Shown here: piece after piece, positions 50,383 to 58,109 of the stretch | Position numbering within the stretch: the first letter of the stretch is position 1 | Layout: each line of letters opens with the position of its first letter | Assembly (NCBI RefSeq): GCF_021545335.1 | Contig: NZ_CP089312.1 | Location: forward strand, 5,766,001 to 5,830,000 | Direction: 5' to 3' | DNA length: 64,000 bases | From: Streptomyces sp. GQFP | GTDB lineage: Bacteria > Actinomycetota > Actinomycetes > Streptomycetales > Streptomycetaceae | Position numbers and translations under genes: made by a program | The notes under the pieces: model-generated | The model's input: the letters and a program-made list of their open reading frames with translations, nothing else | Databases searched by the model: none | What the model was told of the DNA's origin: nothing

Positions 50383-50940
50383 GTGCAGGTGCTTCAAGTG
50401 CAGCTGGAGATCCGGCCCGACCCCACGGAGGTGGGGCGGGCCCGGAGATGGGCGCGGTCACGGCTTGCCGGGTCCGGGGTCGCGGACGACGAGCCGCTGG
50501 CCGAGACCCTGATCCTCCTTGTCTCCGAGCTGGTCACCAACGCGGTGGTGCACACCGGGTGTCCGGCCGTGCTGCGGCTGTCCTTCCAGGGCGCGCCACA
50601 GGGGGTGGTGGCCGGCGGGTTCGTCCGGCTGGAGGTCGCCGACCTGAGCCCCTGTCCGCCCGCGCCCCGGCACGCCGACGGCGACGAGACCAACGGGCGC
50701 GGCCTGGAACTGGTCGACGGGCTCGCCGACCGCTGGGGGTGGAGTCCCGAGGGCGTCGGCAAGCGCATCTGGTGCGAGCTGGACCGATGTCCGGCTCCCC
50801 CGGCGCCGCATGGGGGTGGCAGTGGCAGCGCGGTGGCGGCCACGGCTTCAGTCACGTCCGTGACTAGGACTTCGGCTTCGGCTTCGACTTCGGTCACCGC
50901 TTCCGCGTACGGGGGCATGGCGGCGTACGAAGCCGTGTGA
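50383..50940 (+). CDS. ATP-binding (RsbW/SpoIIAB-like) regulatory protein
   Basis: This 185-residue GHKL-type protein has LILLVSELVTNAVVHTG (N box), FVRLEVADLSP (G1-like) and GRGLELVDGLADRWGW (G2 region). These are typical of Streptomyces anti-sigma-like ATP-binding proteins. The tail is a low-complexity Ser/Thr/Ala stretch. It may phosphorylate a STAS antagonist or bind a sigma factor; its partner is not shown. GTG 50383 is used. Confidence 0.88.
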   Translation: MQVLQVQLEIRPDPTEVGRARRWARSRLAGSGVADDEPLAETLILLVSELVTNAVVHTGCPAVLRLSFQGAPQGVVAGGFVRLEVADLSPCPPAPRHADGDETNGRGLELVDGLADRWGWSPEGVGKRIWCELDRCPAPPAPHGGGSGSAVAATASVTSVTRTSASASTSVTASAYGGMAAYEAV

Positions 50941-51315
50941 CGTCTGCGTCCGTGGCCTGTTGATGCGGCGCTCGGCGGGGCATCGGTGCAGAAATGCCCG
51001 GTTTTCCGGCCGGGTGTGGTGGGGTGCGCCGGGGTGTGCCCCTGTGCGCGGTTGTCGCAAAAAGGGCGTAAGCGATAAATCCCCGAACGGGTGTTGACGT
51101 GACGTGACCACTTGAACACGCTTGTGTTCAGTGCGATTCGCCGTGAGGGGACGGCGAGGGTTTCGGTGACGGGGGCCCTCGGCGAGTGCGGATCGCGATT
51201 CGGCGTCAGCCTCCTCAGGGGCAAGGGGGCGGGGTGGGAACGCCGAAGGCGGGTGGCGGCGCGCGATGCCGTACTTGGGGTGGGCAGTGGCGCGCCGCCG
51301 GCCGGCCAGCGGGGG
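50941..51315. other. 375-bp non-coding region
   Basis: No gene is evident. An inverted repeat, TGAACAC (51113-51119) and GTGTTCA (51124-51130) with a 4-bp spacer, lies near its middle. The context suggests a regulatory or remnant site. The region lies between converging genes, so a promoter role is not obvious. Confidence 0.5.
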
Positions 51316-52251
51316 CTAGAGGATCGCTACGGGTGCGACGGGGCTGCCCGTGGCACCCGTGAACGGTTCTGGGGTCGCCGACAGCAGGAACTCATAGCGG
51401 TTCTCTTGTCCACAGGCTGTGGACAACTTTTCGAGATTCCAGTTCTGGCCCTGTGGCATCCCCATCTCCACCAGGTCGAGCGCGTGTACGGGCATCCAGA
51501 GATCCTCCGACTCCGGCGGAAATATCTCAAAGGTGAGTGTGTCGTTCGCGACCGCCGAGACGTCCCGCGCGTGGAACCACTCCGGCGTACGGATCGACAG
51601 TCCGGGCGAGGGGTACGTGTACCCGTGCTTGTCGCCGGCCAGGTACACCTGCATCTGCCCGGTCCGTACGAGCACGATGTCACCGGCTCGTACGCGTGTT
51701 CCGGCGAGTTCCTCCGCCGCGTCCAGGTCCTCCGGGGTGACCGCGTGCCCCCCGTCGAGCCGGTCGACACCCCGCGCGCGGGCCACGTCCAGCAGCACCC
51801 CGCGCGAGACGACATGCGGCGCCTTGTCGGCGCCGGCGAACTCGGCGCCGGAATGGGCGGTGATGCTGCTCGCCGGGCGGCCGTTGTAGAGCTTCCCCGA
51901 GTGGGAGGCGTGGGCGAGGGCATCCCAGTGGGTGCCCGCCTGGAGCCCCAGGGTCACGATGTCGTCGCTGGTCGCGACTGTTCCGGAGCCCGGTGGCCCG
52001 AACAGCTCCTGGTTGATCTGGATCATCGCGTGTACGGGGTTCAGCCGGCCCGGAATCGCCCCGGTCTGGACGCCGTCCTGCTGTAGAGGGAGGGCGAGGG
52101 GGATTCGGTGTCCGGTACGGACGGTCGCGGCGGCCTCTCGGACGACCTGGTCGGTGATGAGGTTGAGGGTGCCGAGCTCGTCGGCTTCCCCCCAACGCCC
52201 CCAGTTGTTCACGCGTTTGGCGATGGCGTGGAACTCGGCCGGCAATGACAT
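51316..52251 (-). CDS. Cyclase family protein (kynurenine-formamidase-like metal hydrolase)
   Basis: This 311-residue protein has the cyclase/formamidase metal motif GTHWDALAHASH and the supporting segments WGEADELGTLNLITDQVV and RAGDIVLVRTGQ. Members hydrolyse amides or lactones, or act in polyketide-like ring steps, with Mn/Zn. It is divergent from the SDR operon, and the gap between them contains the shared CTAACGGTCCGTCAG operator. A role in the same catabolic pathway is likely. Confidence 0.88.
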   Translation of the reverse strand: MSLPAEFHAIAKRVNNWGRWGEADELGTLNLITDQVVREAAATVRTGHRIPLALPLQQDGVQTGAIPGRLNPVHAMIQINQELFGPPGSGTVATSDDIVTLGLQAGTHWDALAHASHSGKLYNGRPASSITAHSGAEFAGADKAPHVVSRGVLLDVARARGVDRLDGGHAVTPEDLDAAEELAGTRVRAGDIVLVRTGQMQVYLAGDKHGYTYPSPGLSIRTPEWFHARDVSAVANDTLTFEIFPPESEDLWMPVHALDLVEMGMPQGQNWNLEKLSTACGQENRYEFLLSATPEPFTGATGSPVAPVAIL

Positions 52252-52286
52252 GAGTCCGGTCCCTCCCGGGGCTTGCCTCCGGATAT

Positions 52287-52319
52287 CTGACGGGTCATAA
52301 AATCTAACGGTCCGTCAGA
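52287..52319. promoter_or_regulatory. Shared operator before the SDR operon
   Basis: CTAACGGTCCGTCAG (52304-52318) differs by one base from the perfect palindrome at 46547-46561. A half-site CTGACGGGTC begins at 52287. Its position between the divergent cyclase and SDR genes implies co-regulation of both halves of the cluster by one repressor. Confidence 0.7.
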
Positions 52320-52339
52320 AACCGCGGGAAGGGGTCGGC

Positions 52340-53254
52340 ATGGGGAACTTCTTGGCAGGCAAGGTGATCGCCGTGACCGGCGCGGGGCGGGGGATCGGCC
52401 GGGCGGTGGCGTTGGGTGCGGCGGCGGAGGGGGCGCGGGTCGTCGTCAACGACTACGGGGTGTCGATGGACGGCGCGTCCCCGGCCAGCGAGGTCGCCGA
52501 GGGCGTCGTCAAGGAGATCGAGGCGGCGGGCGGGGAAGCCGTCGCGGTGGCCGACGATGTGTCCACGATGGCGGGCGGTCAGCGGGTCGTTGACGTCGCG
52601 GTGTCGTCGTACGGGCGACTGGACGGTGTGGTCTGCGTCGCCGGGATCCTGCGCGAGCGGATGCTGTTCAACATGTCCGAGGAGGAGTGGGATCCGGTCG
52701 TCGCCACGCATCTCAAGGGCACGTTCACGGTGTTCCGGGCGGCGTCGGCGGTGATGCGGCAGCAGCGGGCGGGGACGCTGATCGGGTTCACCAGCGGCAA
52801 CCATCAGGGGTCGGTGTCGCAGGCCAACTACAGCGCGGCCAAGGGCGGGATCATCTCGCTGGTGCGGAGCGCTGCGCTTGGCTTGCACAAGTACGGGGTG
52901 AGTGCGAACGCGGTTGCGCCGGTTGCTCGTACGCGGATGTCGGCCAACGTTCCTATGGAGTTGGCGGAGATCGGGGAGCCGGAGGATGTGGCTGCGTTGG
53001 TGGTTTATCTGCTGTCCGATCGCGCGGCGGAGCAGGGGATCACTGGGCAGGTGTACACGGTTGCTGGGCCGAAGATCGCGGTTTGGGCGCAGCCTCGGGA
53101 GTTGCGGGCGGCGTACGCCTCCGGCGGGTGGACGCCGGAGCGGATTGCGGAGTTTTTGCCGGGGTCTGTGGGGGCGGATCCGATGCCGATGCTTTTGCAG
53201 TTGGAGCGGATGGAGAAGGCGGCGCGGGAAGGGGCTCGGCCCAACGCCCAGTAG
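52340..53254 (+). CDS. Short-chain dehydrogenase/reductase
   Basis: This 304-residue NAD(P)-dependent SDR has the nucleotide motif TGAGRGIGRA (about 14-23), the active-site Tyr/Lys in QANYSAAKGGIISL, and VNDYGVSMDG typical of multifunctional-enzyme-type 3-hydroxyacyl-CoA dehydrogenases. A C-terminal extension (about 230-304) is longer than in simple FabG. It probably oxidises a 3-hydroxyacyl-CoA in the pathway. It starts the SDR/dehydrogenase/alcohol dehydrogenase operon. Confidence 0.92.
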   Translation: MGNFLAGKVIAVTGAGRGIGRAVALGAAAEGARVVVNDYGVSMDGASPASEVAEGVVKEIEAAGGEAVAVADDVSTMAGGQRVVDVAVSSYGRLDGVVCVAGILRERMLFNMSEEEWDPVVATHLKGTFTVFRAASAVMRQQRAGTLIGFTSGNHQGSVSQANYSAAKGGIISLVRSAALGLHKYGVSANAVAPVARTRMSANVPMELAEIGEPEDVAALVVYLLSDRAAEQGITGQVYTVAGPKIAVWAQPRELRAAYASGGWTPERIAEFLPGSVGADPMPMLLQLERMEKAAREGARPNAQ

Positions 53255-53274
53255 CTCGGGGGTGCGTGTGGTTT

Positions 53275-53322
53275 GGCGGGTGCGGGTGCGTTGTGGCTGA
53301 TCGCGCAGTTCCCCGCGCCCCT
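53275..53322 (-). repeat. Dispersed intergenic element, copy D
   Basis: Read on the minus strand this gives AGGGGCGCGGGGAACTGCG, then CGATCAGCCACAACGCACC and CGCACCC. The second part matches the end of copy A at 4170-4240. It lies in the gap between the SDR and acyl-CoA dehydrogenase genes. Confidence 0.7.
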
Positions 53323-53360
53323 GGGTGGGTGTCGGCGTCCGGCGTTTGGAGGGGAGCCTC

Positions 53361-54542
53361 GTGGAGTTTGGGTTCAGTGCCATTGATGAGGAGTTCCGTC
53401 GGGAAGCTCGGGGGTGGCTCTGTGCGCATGTTGATGAGGCCGGTGATCGGCGGGCCTGGGAACGGGTGTTGGGGAAGGCCGGGTGGATTGGGCTTTCCTG
53501 GGGGGAGGGTGGGTATGGGAATCGCAGTCTTGGGTTGACCCAACAGGTTGTCTGGGCTGAGGAATACGCGCGGTCTGGGGCGCCTGTGCGGTCCGGGCAC
53601 ATTGGGGAGAATCTGCTCGCGCCCACGCTTCTCGCGCATGGGACCGAGGAGCAGCGGGCGCGGTTTCTGCCGCCGATCGCCGCCGGTGAGGAGCTGTGGT
53701 GTCAGGGGTACAGCGAGCCTGGGGCGGGGTCTGACCTTGCCGGGGTGAGTACGAAGGCCGAGCGTGCCGCTGACGGGACGTATCGGATCACCGGTCAGAA
53801 GATCTGGACTTCCCTTGCCCATGAGGCCGATTGGTGCTTCGTGCTCGCCCGTACGGAGGCGGGGTCGAGTCGGCATCACGGGCTTTCGTTTCTGCTCGTA
53901 CCCATGGATCAGCCGGGGCGGATCGAGGTTCGGCCCATTCGGCAGATGACCGGGACCAGTGAGTTCAACGAGGTCTTCTTCGACGGGGCGTGTGCGCGGG
54001 CGGAGCATGTTGTCGGGGGCGAGGGGGGTGGCTGGGGCGTCGCCATGAGTCTGCTCGGGTTCGAGCGGGGGGTGTCGACACTGGCCCAACAGATCGGGTT
54101 CGCCGGGGAGTTGGGGCGCGTTGTGCGGGCCGCCGTCGACAGTGGCGCGGTGGCGGATCCCGTCGTACGGGAGCGACTCGTGCGGCAGTGGGCCGAGTTG
54201 CGGGTGATGCGGTGGAACGCCCTGCGGACGTTGGGGGGTTCGGCGGATGTCGGCGGCGCGGCGAGCGTGGCCAAGCTGTTGTGGGGCGGGTGGCATCAGC
54301 GGCTGGGGGAGCTGGCGATGCTGGTGCGGGGGGCGGCTGGTGGGGTGGGGCCGGTGGACTGGTCGGCTGGGGCGCCGTACGAACTCGACGCCGCGCAGCA
54401 CCTGTTCATGTTCTCCCGGGCCGACACGATCTACGGCGGCTCCGATCAGATCCAGCGCACGATCATCGCCGAGCGCGTGCTCGGTCTGCCCAGGGAATCC
54501 AGGGAATCCAGGGAATCCAAGGGAATCAAGGGGGTTGGCTGA
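53361..54542 (+). CDS. Acyl-CoA dehydrogenase family protein
   Basis: This 393-residue flavoprotein has LWCQGYSEPGAGSDLAGV (FAD-binding), KIWTSLAHEADWCFVLART and the C-terminal ADTIYGGSDQIQRTIIAERVLGLP. The position of the classic catalytic glutamate is glycine (IYGGSDQ), as in steroid-type dehydrogenases. The tail RESRESRESKGIKGVG comes from a 9-bp tandem repeat at 54491-54533. GTG 53361 has GGAGGGGA upstream. It is third of the cluster's dehydrogenases. Confidence 0.92.
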   Translation: MEFGFSAIDEEFRREARGWLCAHVDEAGDRRAWERVLGKAGWIGLSWGEGGYGNRSLGLTQQVVWAEEYARSGAPVRSGHIGENLLAPTLLAHGTEEQRARFLPPIAAGEELWCQGYSEPGAGSDLAGVSTKAERAADGTYRITGQKIWTSLAHEADWCFVLARTEAGSSRHHGLSFLLVPMDQPGRIEVRPIRQMTGTSEFNEVFFDGACARAEHVVGGEGGGWGVAMSLLGFERGVSTLAQQIGFAGELGRVVRAAVDSGAVADPVVRERLVRQWAELRVMRWNALRTLGGSADVGGAASVAKLLWGGWHQRLGELAMLVRGAAGGVGPVDWSAGAPYELDAAQHLFMFSRADTIYGGSDQIQRTIIAERVLGLPRESRESRESKGIKGVG

Positions 54543-55591
54543 TGCGCGGGGTGCTGTTCGACGGGAAGCAGGTCCAGGTCGTCGACGATCTGGAGGTGCG
54601 GGGGCCGGGGGCCGGGGAGGTGCTGGTCGCGGTTGCGGCTGCCGGGTTGTGCCACAGCGATCTCTCCGTCGTGGACGGGACCATCCCCTTTCCCGTTCCT
54701 GTCGTGCTCGGGCACGAGGGGGCGGGGGTGGTGGAGGCCGTTGGGGACGGGGTCACGCATGTCGTATCCGGGGACCACGTGGCCCTGTCGACGCTCGCCA
54801 ACTGCGGTGCGTGCGCGGAGTGCGACCGGGGGCGGCCGACCATGTGCCGGCAGGCGATCGGGCGGCCCGGGCGGCCGTTCAGCCGGGGCGGGCGGCCGGT
54901 GTTCCAGTTCGCGTCCAACTCCGCCTTCGCGGAACGGACGGTGGTGAAGGCCGTGCAGGCGGTGCGTATCCCGAAGGACATTCCCATGACCTCCGCCGCG
55001 CTCATCGGGTGCGGGGTGCTGACCGGGGTGGGTGCCGTGCTCAACCGGGCCAAGGTGGACCGCGGGGACAGTGTGGTGGTGATCGGTACGGGTGGGGTCG
55101 GGCTGAACGTTCTGCAGGGCGCGCGGATCGCTGGGGCCCTGCGGATCGTCGCCGTGGACGCGAATCCGGCCAAGGAGGAGGTGGCTCGGCGGTTCGGCGC
55201 GACCGACTTCCTGACGTCCACGGAGGGGGTACGGGAGGTTCTGCCGCCGGGTGTCGACCATGTGTTCGAGTGCGTGGGGCGGGTGGAGCTGGTCCGGCAG
55301 GCCATCGATCTGCTCGACCGGCACGGGCAGGCGGTGCTGCTCGGCGTACCGCCCGCCACCGCCGAGGCGTCCTTCCTCGTCTCGTCGATGTACCTGGACA
55401 AGTCGATCCTGGGCTGCCGGTACGGGTCCTCGCGGCCCCAGCGGGACATCGCGCTGTACGCCGAGCTGTACCGCGAAGGGCGGCTGCTGCTCGACGAGTT
55501 GGTGACCGAGACGTATCCGGTCGAGGACTTCGAGAAGGCGGTGGGGGACGCGGAGGCGGGGCGGGTGGCTCGGGGGGTGCTGACGTTCTGA
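54542..55591 (+). CDS. Zinc-dependent alcohol dehydrogenase (MDR family)
   Basis: This 349-residue MDR protein has catalytic-zinc residues in GLCHSDLSVVDG and GHEGAG, structural-zinc cysteines in NCGACAECDRGRPTMC, and the NAD(P) fold VVVIGTGGVGLNVLQGA. It probably oxidises an alcohol intermediate or reduces an aldehyde in the pathway. Its ATG uses the last base of the dehydrogenase's stop codon (TGATG), giving tight coupling. Confidence 0.93.
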   Translation: MRGVLFDGKQVQVVDDLEVRGPGAGEVLVAVAAAGLCHSDLSVVDGTIPFPVPVVLGHEGAGVVEAVGDGVTHVVSGDHVALSTLANCGACAECDRGRPTMCRQAIGRPGRPFSRGGRPVFQFASNSAFAERTVVKAVQAVRIPKDIPMTSAALIGCGVLTGVGAVLNRAKVDRGDSVVVIGTGGVGLNVLQGARIAGALRIVAVDANPAKEEVARRFGATDFLTSTEGVREVLPPGVDHVFECVGRVELVRQAIDLLDRHGQAVLLGVPPATAEASFLVSSMYLDKSILGCRYGSSRPQRDIALYAELYREGRLLLDELVTETYPVEDFEKAVGDAEAGRVARGVLTF

Positions 55592-55731
55592 GGCGCGGGG
55601 GATCACCTGCTGACTCGGGGGATGACTCCTTGGGTGTCGGGATCGCTTTCTGAGTGGGGCATGCCAGGAGTTGTCCACAGGCGCCGGAAATCCCCTGGGG
55701 CGTTGTCGGTCCCGACCTCTACCTTCGGCCC

Positions 55732-57063
55732 ATGAGCTATCGCGACGTCGCCTCGAAGCAGATCCTGATCTGGGCCTGCACCTCTGTTGGCGCGCGTGTG
55801 CCGGTGGCCATGGCTCCGCTGGCTCTGGTGTTCCTGGTGCGCGAACGCCCGGGTGGCTATGCGCTGGGTGCGGCGCTCGCCGCCGCGTTCGTGATCGGGG
55901 AGATGATCGGCGCTCCGGTCGTCGGCCTGCGGCTGCGTCCCGACCGGGCCCGTCCTCAGCTTGCCGTGGCACTCGCGGCCGGGACCGCCGGATTCGTGGG
56001 GCTCGGGGTGTTGCCGGGGGCGCATCCCGTGGTCCTCGCCGCGTTCGCGTTCCTGGCCGGTGGCGCTCCGGCCGCGGTCGCCGGCGGGCTGCGCGCGATG
56101 CTCACGACCCTGGTCCCGGCGCGTGCCGTGACGCAGGCGCTGTCCACCGAGTCCATGCTGAACTCGGGCATATGGGCCGTCTCCCCGGCCGCCGTCACCG
56201 GCCTCGCGCTGGGCGTGGCACCGCGCGTCCCGCTGCTCCTCGCCGCTGCCCTGATGGCGTCGTCGATCGTGGGCCTGTGGCTGCTTCCGGCGGGCTGGGC
56301 GGCGCCGGACGAACACCGGACGGAGGGCAAGGGCAAGGGGAAGGGGAAGGGGCGGGGGAGGGGGAGGGGGCCTTCGCTGCTCGGGCTCCTGGTCGCCGCC
56401 TGGCCCGTGTACGTCACGGGTGCGGCCGGGCTCACCCTGCTCGGCCTGGCCGAACTCGTCCTGCCCGCGCTTCTCGAACAGCGCGGCATCGGCGTCGGCT
56501 GGTCCGGCCCGATACTGACGGGACTGGCGGTGGGCGCGGGGCTGGGTGCCTTCCTCTACGGCGTCCGGTCCTGGCCGGGACGGCTGCGCACCCGGAGCGT
56601 GGTGCTGATCGGCGGTATGTCGGTCTGCGTGACCGCCGCCGCGCTGATACCGCACACGGCCGGGGTCGCCGCCGCGCTGGCCCTGGGCGGCATGCTCCAG
56701 TCGGGCGCGCTGGTCACCCGCAACCTGTCCCTGCGCGAGGCGCTTCCGGCGAGTGCGCTGGCCGCGGGGTACTCGGTCATGTACGCGGCTGCCAGCGCGG
56801 GTTACGCGGCGGCGGGCTCGCTCGCGGGCGCCCTCCTCCAGGTGACGGCACCGTCCACGGCCGTCCTGGCAGGCGTGGCCCTGACGCTGGTGCTGACGGC
56901 CGTCGGGTGGTGGGGCGAGACGCGCTCCGGTGACCGTCCGGCTGACCGTTCGGCGCCGGGTTCAGCGCATGACACCGATCCGGTCGCTCCCGTCCGCCCC
57001 CACGCCCCCGGACCGGAAGGTACGGCGATACGCGGTCGGCGTGACGCTGAGGATCGCTTGTAG
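55732..57063 (+). CDS. MFS transporter
   Basis: This 443-residue membrane protein has about twelve helices (ALGAALAAAFVIGEMIGAPVVG; LAVALAAGTAGFVGLGVLPG). A central cytoplasmic loop is a KGKGKGKGRGRGRG stretch encoded by a purine tract (56325-56370). It probably exports or imports a small molecule by proton coupling. Its last 102 bp overlap the convergent GlxA gene. ATG 55732 is used; an upstream frame would add an unlikely N-terminal part. Confidence 0.85.
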   Translation: MSYRDVASKQILIWACTSVGARVPVAMAPLALVFLVRERPGGYALGAALAAAFVIGEMIGAPVVGLRLRPDRARPQLAVALAAGTAGFVGLGVLPGAHPVVLAAFAFLAGGAPAAVAGGLRAMLTTLVPARAVTQALSTESMLNSGIWAVSPAAVTGLALGVAPRVPLLLAAALMASSIVGLWLLPAGWAAPDEHRTEGKGKGKGKGRGRGRGPSLLGLLVAAWPVYVTGAAGLTLLGLAELVLPALLEQRGIGVGWSGPILTGLAVGAGLGAFLYGVRSWPGRLRTRSVVLIGGMSVCVTAAALIPHTAGVAAALALGGMLQSGALVTRNLSLREALPASALAAGYSVMYAAASAGYAAAGSLAGALLQVTAPSTAVLAGVALTLVLTAVGWWGETRSGDRPADRSAPGSAHDTDPVAPVRPHAPGPEGTAIRGRRDAEDRL

Positions 57064-58038
57064 GTGCTGCCGCATCGACTGGGCCGTGCCGAAGCCCGCG
57101 TCCCGGGCCACCTGGTCGACGGACAGGTCGGTGGACTCCAGGAGGTGTCGGGCCCGTTCCACACGCTGCTGGGTGAGCCACTGGCCGGGGCTGACGCCGA
57201 CCTCCTCACGGAACCGGCGCGTGAACGTCCGTACCGACATCGACTCCTGCTCGGCCATGTCGCGCAGCTGGAGCGGTTCGTGGAGGCGGCCAAGGGCCCA
57301 GGCGCGGGCGGCAGTCGTGGTGGCCAACTGGGGTGCCGGTACCGGGCGTTGGATGTACTGGGCCTGCCCGCCGTCGCGGTGCGGTGGTACGACCGTACGG
57401 CGGGCCACGTCGTTGGCGACGGCGGCGCCGTGGTCGCGGCGCACCATGTGCAGGCACAGGTCGAGCCCGGCCGCGACGCCGGCCGAGGTCAGGACGTCGC
57501 CGTCGTCGATGAACAGGACGTCCGCGTCGACCTCGATCTTCGGGAAGGTCCGCTGGAAGTGCTCGGCGTCGGCCCAGTGCGTGGTGGCCGGGCGGCCGTC
57601 GAGGTGACCGGCGGCGGCGAGGACGTACACGCCGGTGCAGATGGAGGCGAGCCGGGTGCCGGGCCGGATGTGGGCGAGGGCGGCGGCCAGTTCGTCGGTC
57701 AGCACGCCCTCCTCGAAGACCGGGCCGATTTGGTACGACGCCGGGACGATCACCGTGTCGGCGGTGGCCAGGGCCTCCGGGCCGTGGGCGACCTGGATGG
57801 CGAAGTCGGCGTCGGTCTCGACGGGGCCCGGCGGGCGGATCGAGCAGGTCACGACCTCGTACAGGTACCGGCCGAGGGTGTCCTTGGGGCGACCGAAGAT
57901 GCGGTGCGGGATGCCCAACTCGAAGGGGAGCAGACCGTCGAGGGCGAGGACGACGACGCGGTGGGGCCGGAAGTCCGCGTCCCCTTGCGGGCGGGGGGAG
58001 GTGATGGAGGTGATGGGGGCGATGGGGGCGATAGCCAT
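56962..58038 (-). CDS. GlxA family transcriptional regulator (DJ-1/PfpI plus AraC HTH)
   Basis: This 358-residue regulator has an N-terminal DJ-1-like domain (VVVLALDGLLPFELGIPHRIFG, RLASICTGVYVLAAAG with the nucleophile-position Cys) and a C-terminal AraC helix-turn-helix (SMSVRTFTRRFREEVGVSPGQWLTQQRVERARHLLESTDLSVDQVARDAGFGTAQSMRQHL). Such proteins sense metabolites and activate nearby genes. The divergent MFS gene at 58110 is the likely target. Confidence 0.93.
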   Translation of the reverse strand: MAIAPIAPITSITSPRPQGDADFRPHRVVVLALDGLLPFELGIPHRIFGRPKDTLGRYLYEVVTCSIRPPGPVETDADFAIQVAHGPEALATADTVIVPASYQIGPVFEEGVLTDELAAALAHIRPGTRLASICTGVYVLAAAGHLDGRPATTHWADAEHFQRTFPKIEVDADVLFIDDGDVLTSAGVAAGLDLCLHMVRRDHGAAVANDVARRTVVPPHRDGGQAQYIQRPVPAPQLATTTAARAWALGRLHEPLQLRDMAEQESMSVRTFTRRFREEVGVSPGQWLTQQRVERARHLLESTDLSVDQVARDAGFGTAQSMRQHLQAILSVTPTAYRRTFRSGGVGADGSDRIGVMR

Positions 58039-58109
58039 GGCCCGATCCTAACGAATGCTGTCTCTCCGGCCACTCGTTCGGGGAGTCCGCAGGTCGGAAG
58101 CTTGACGGC

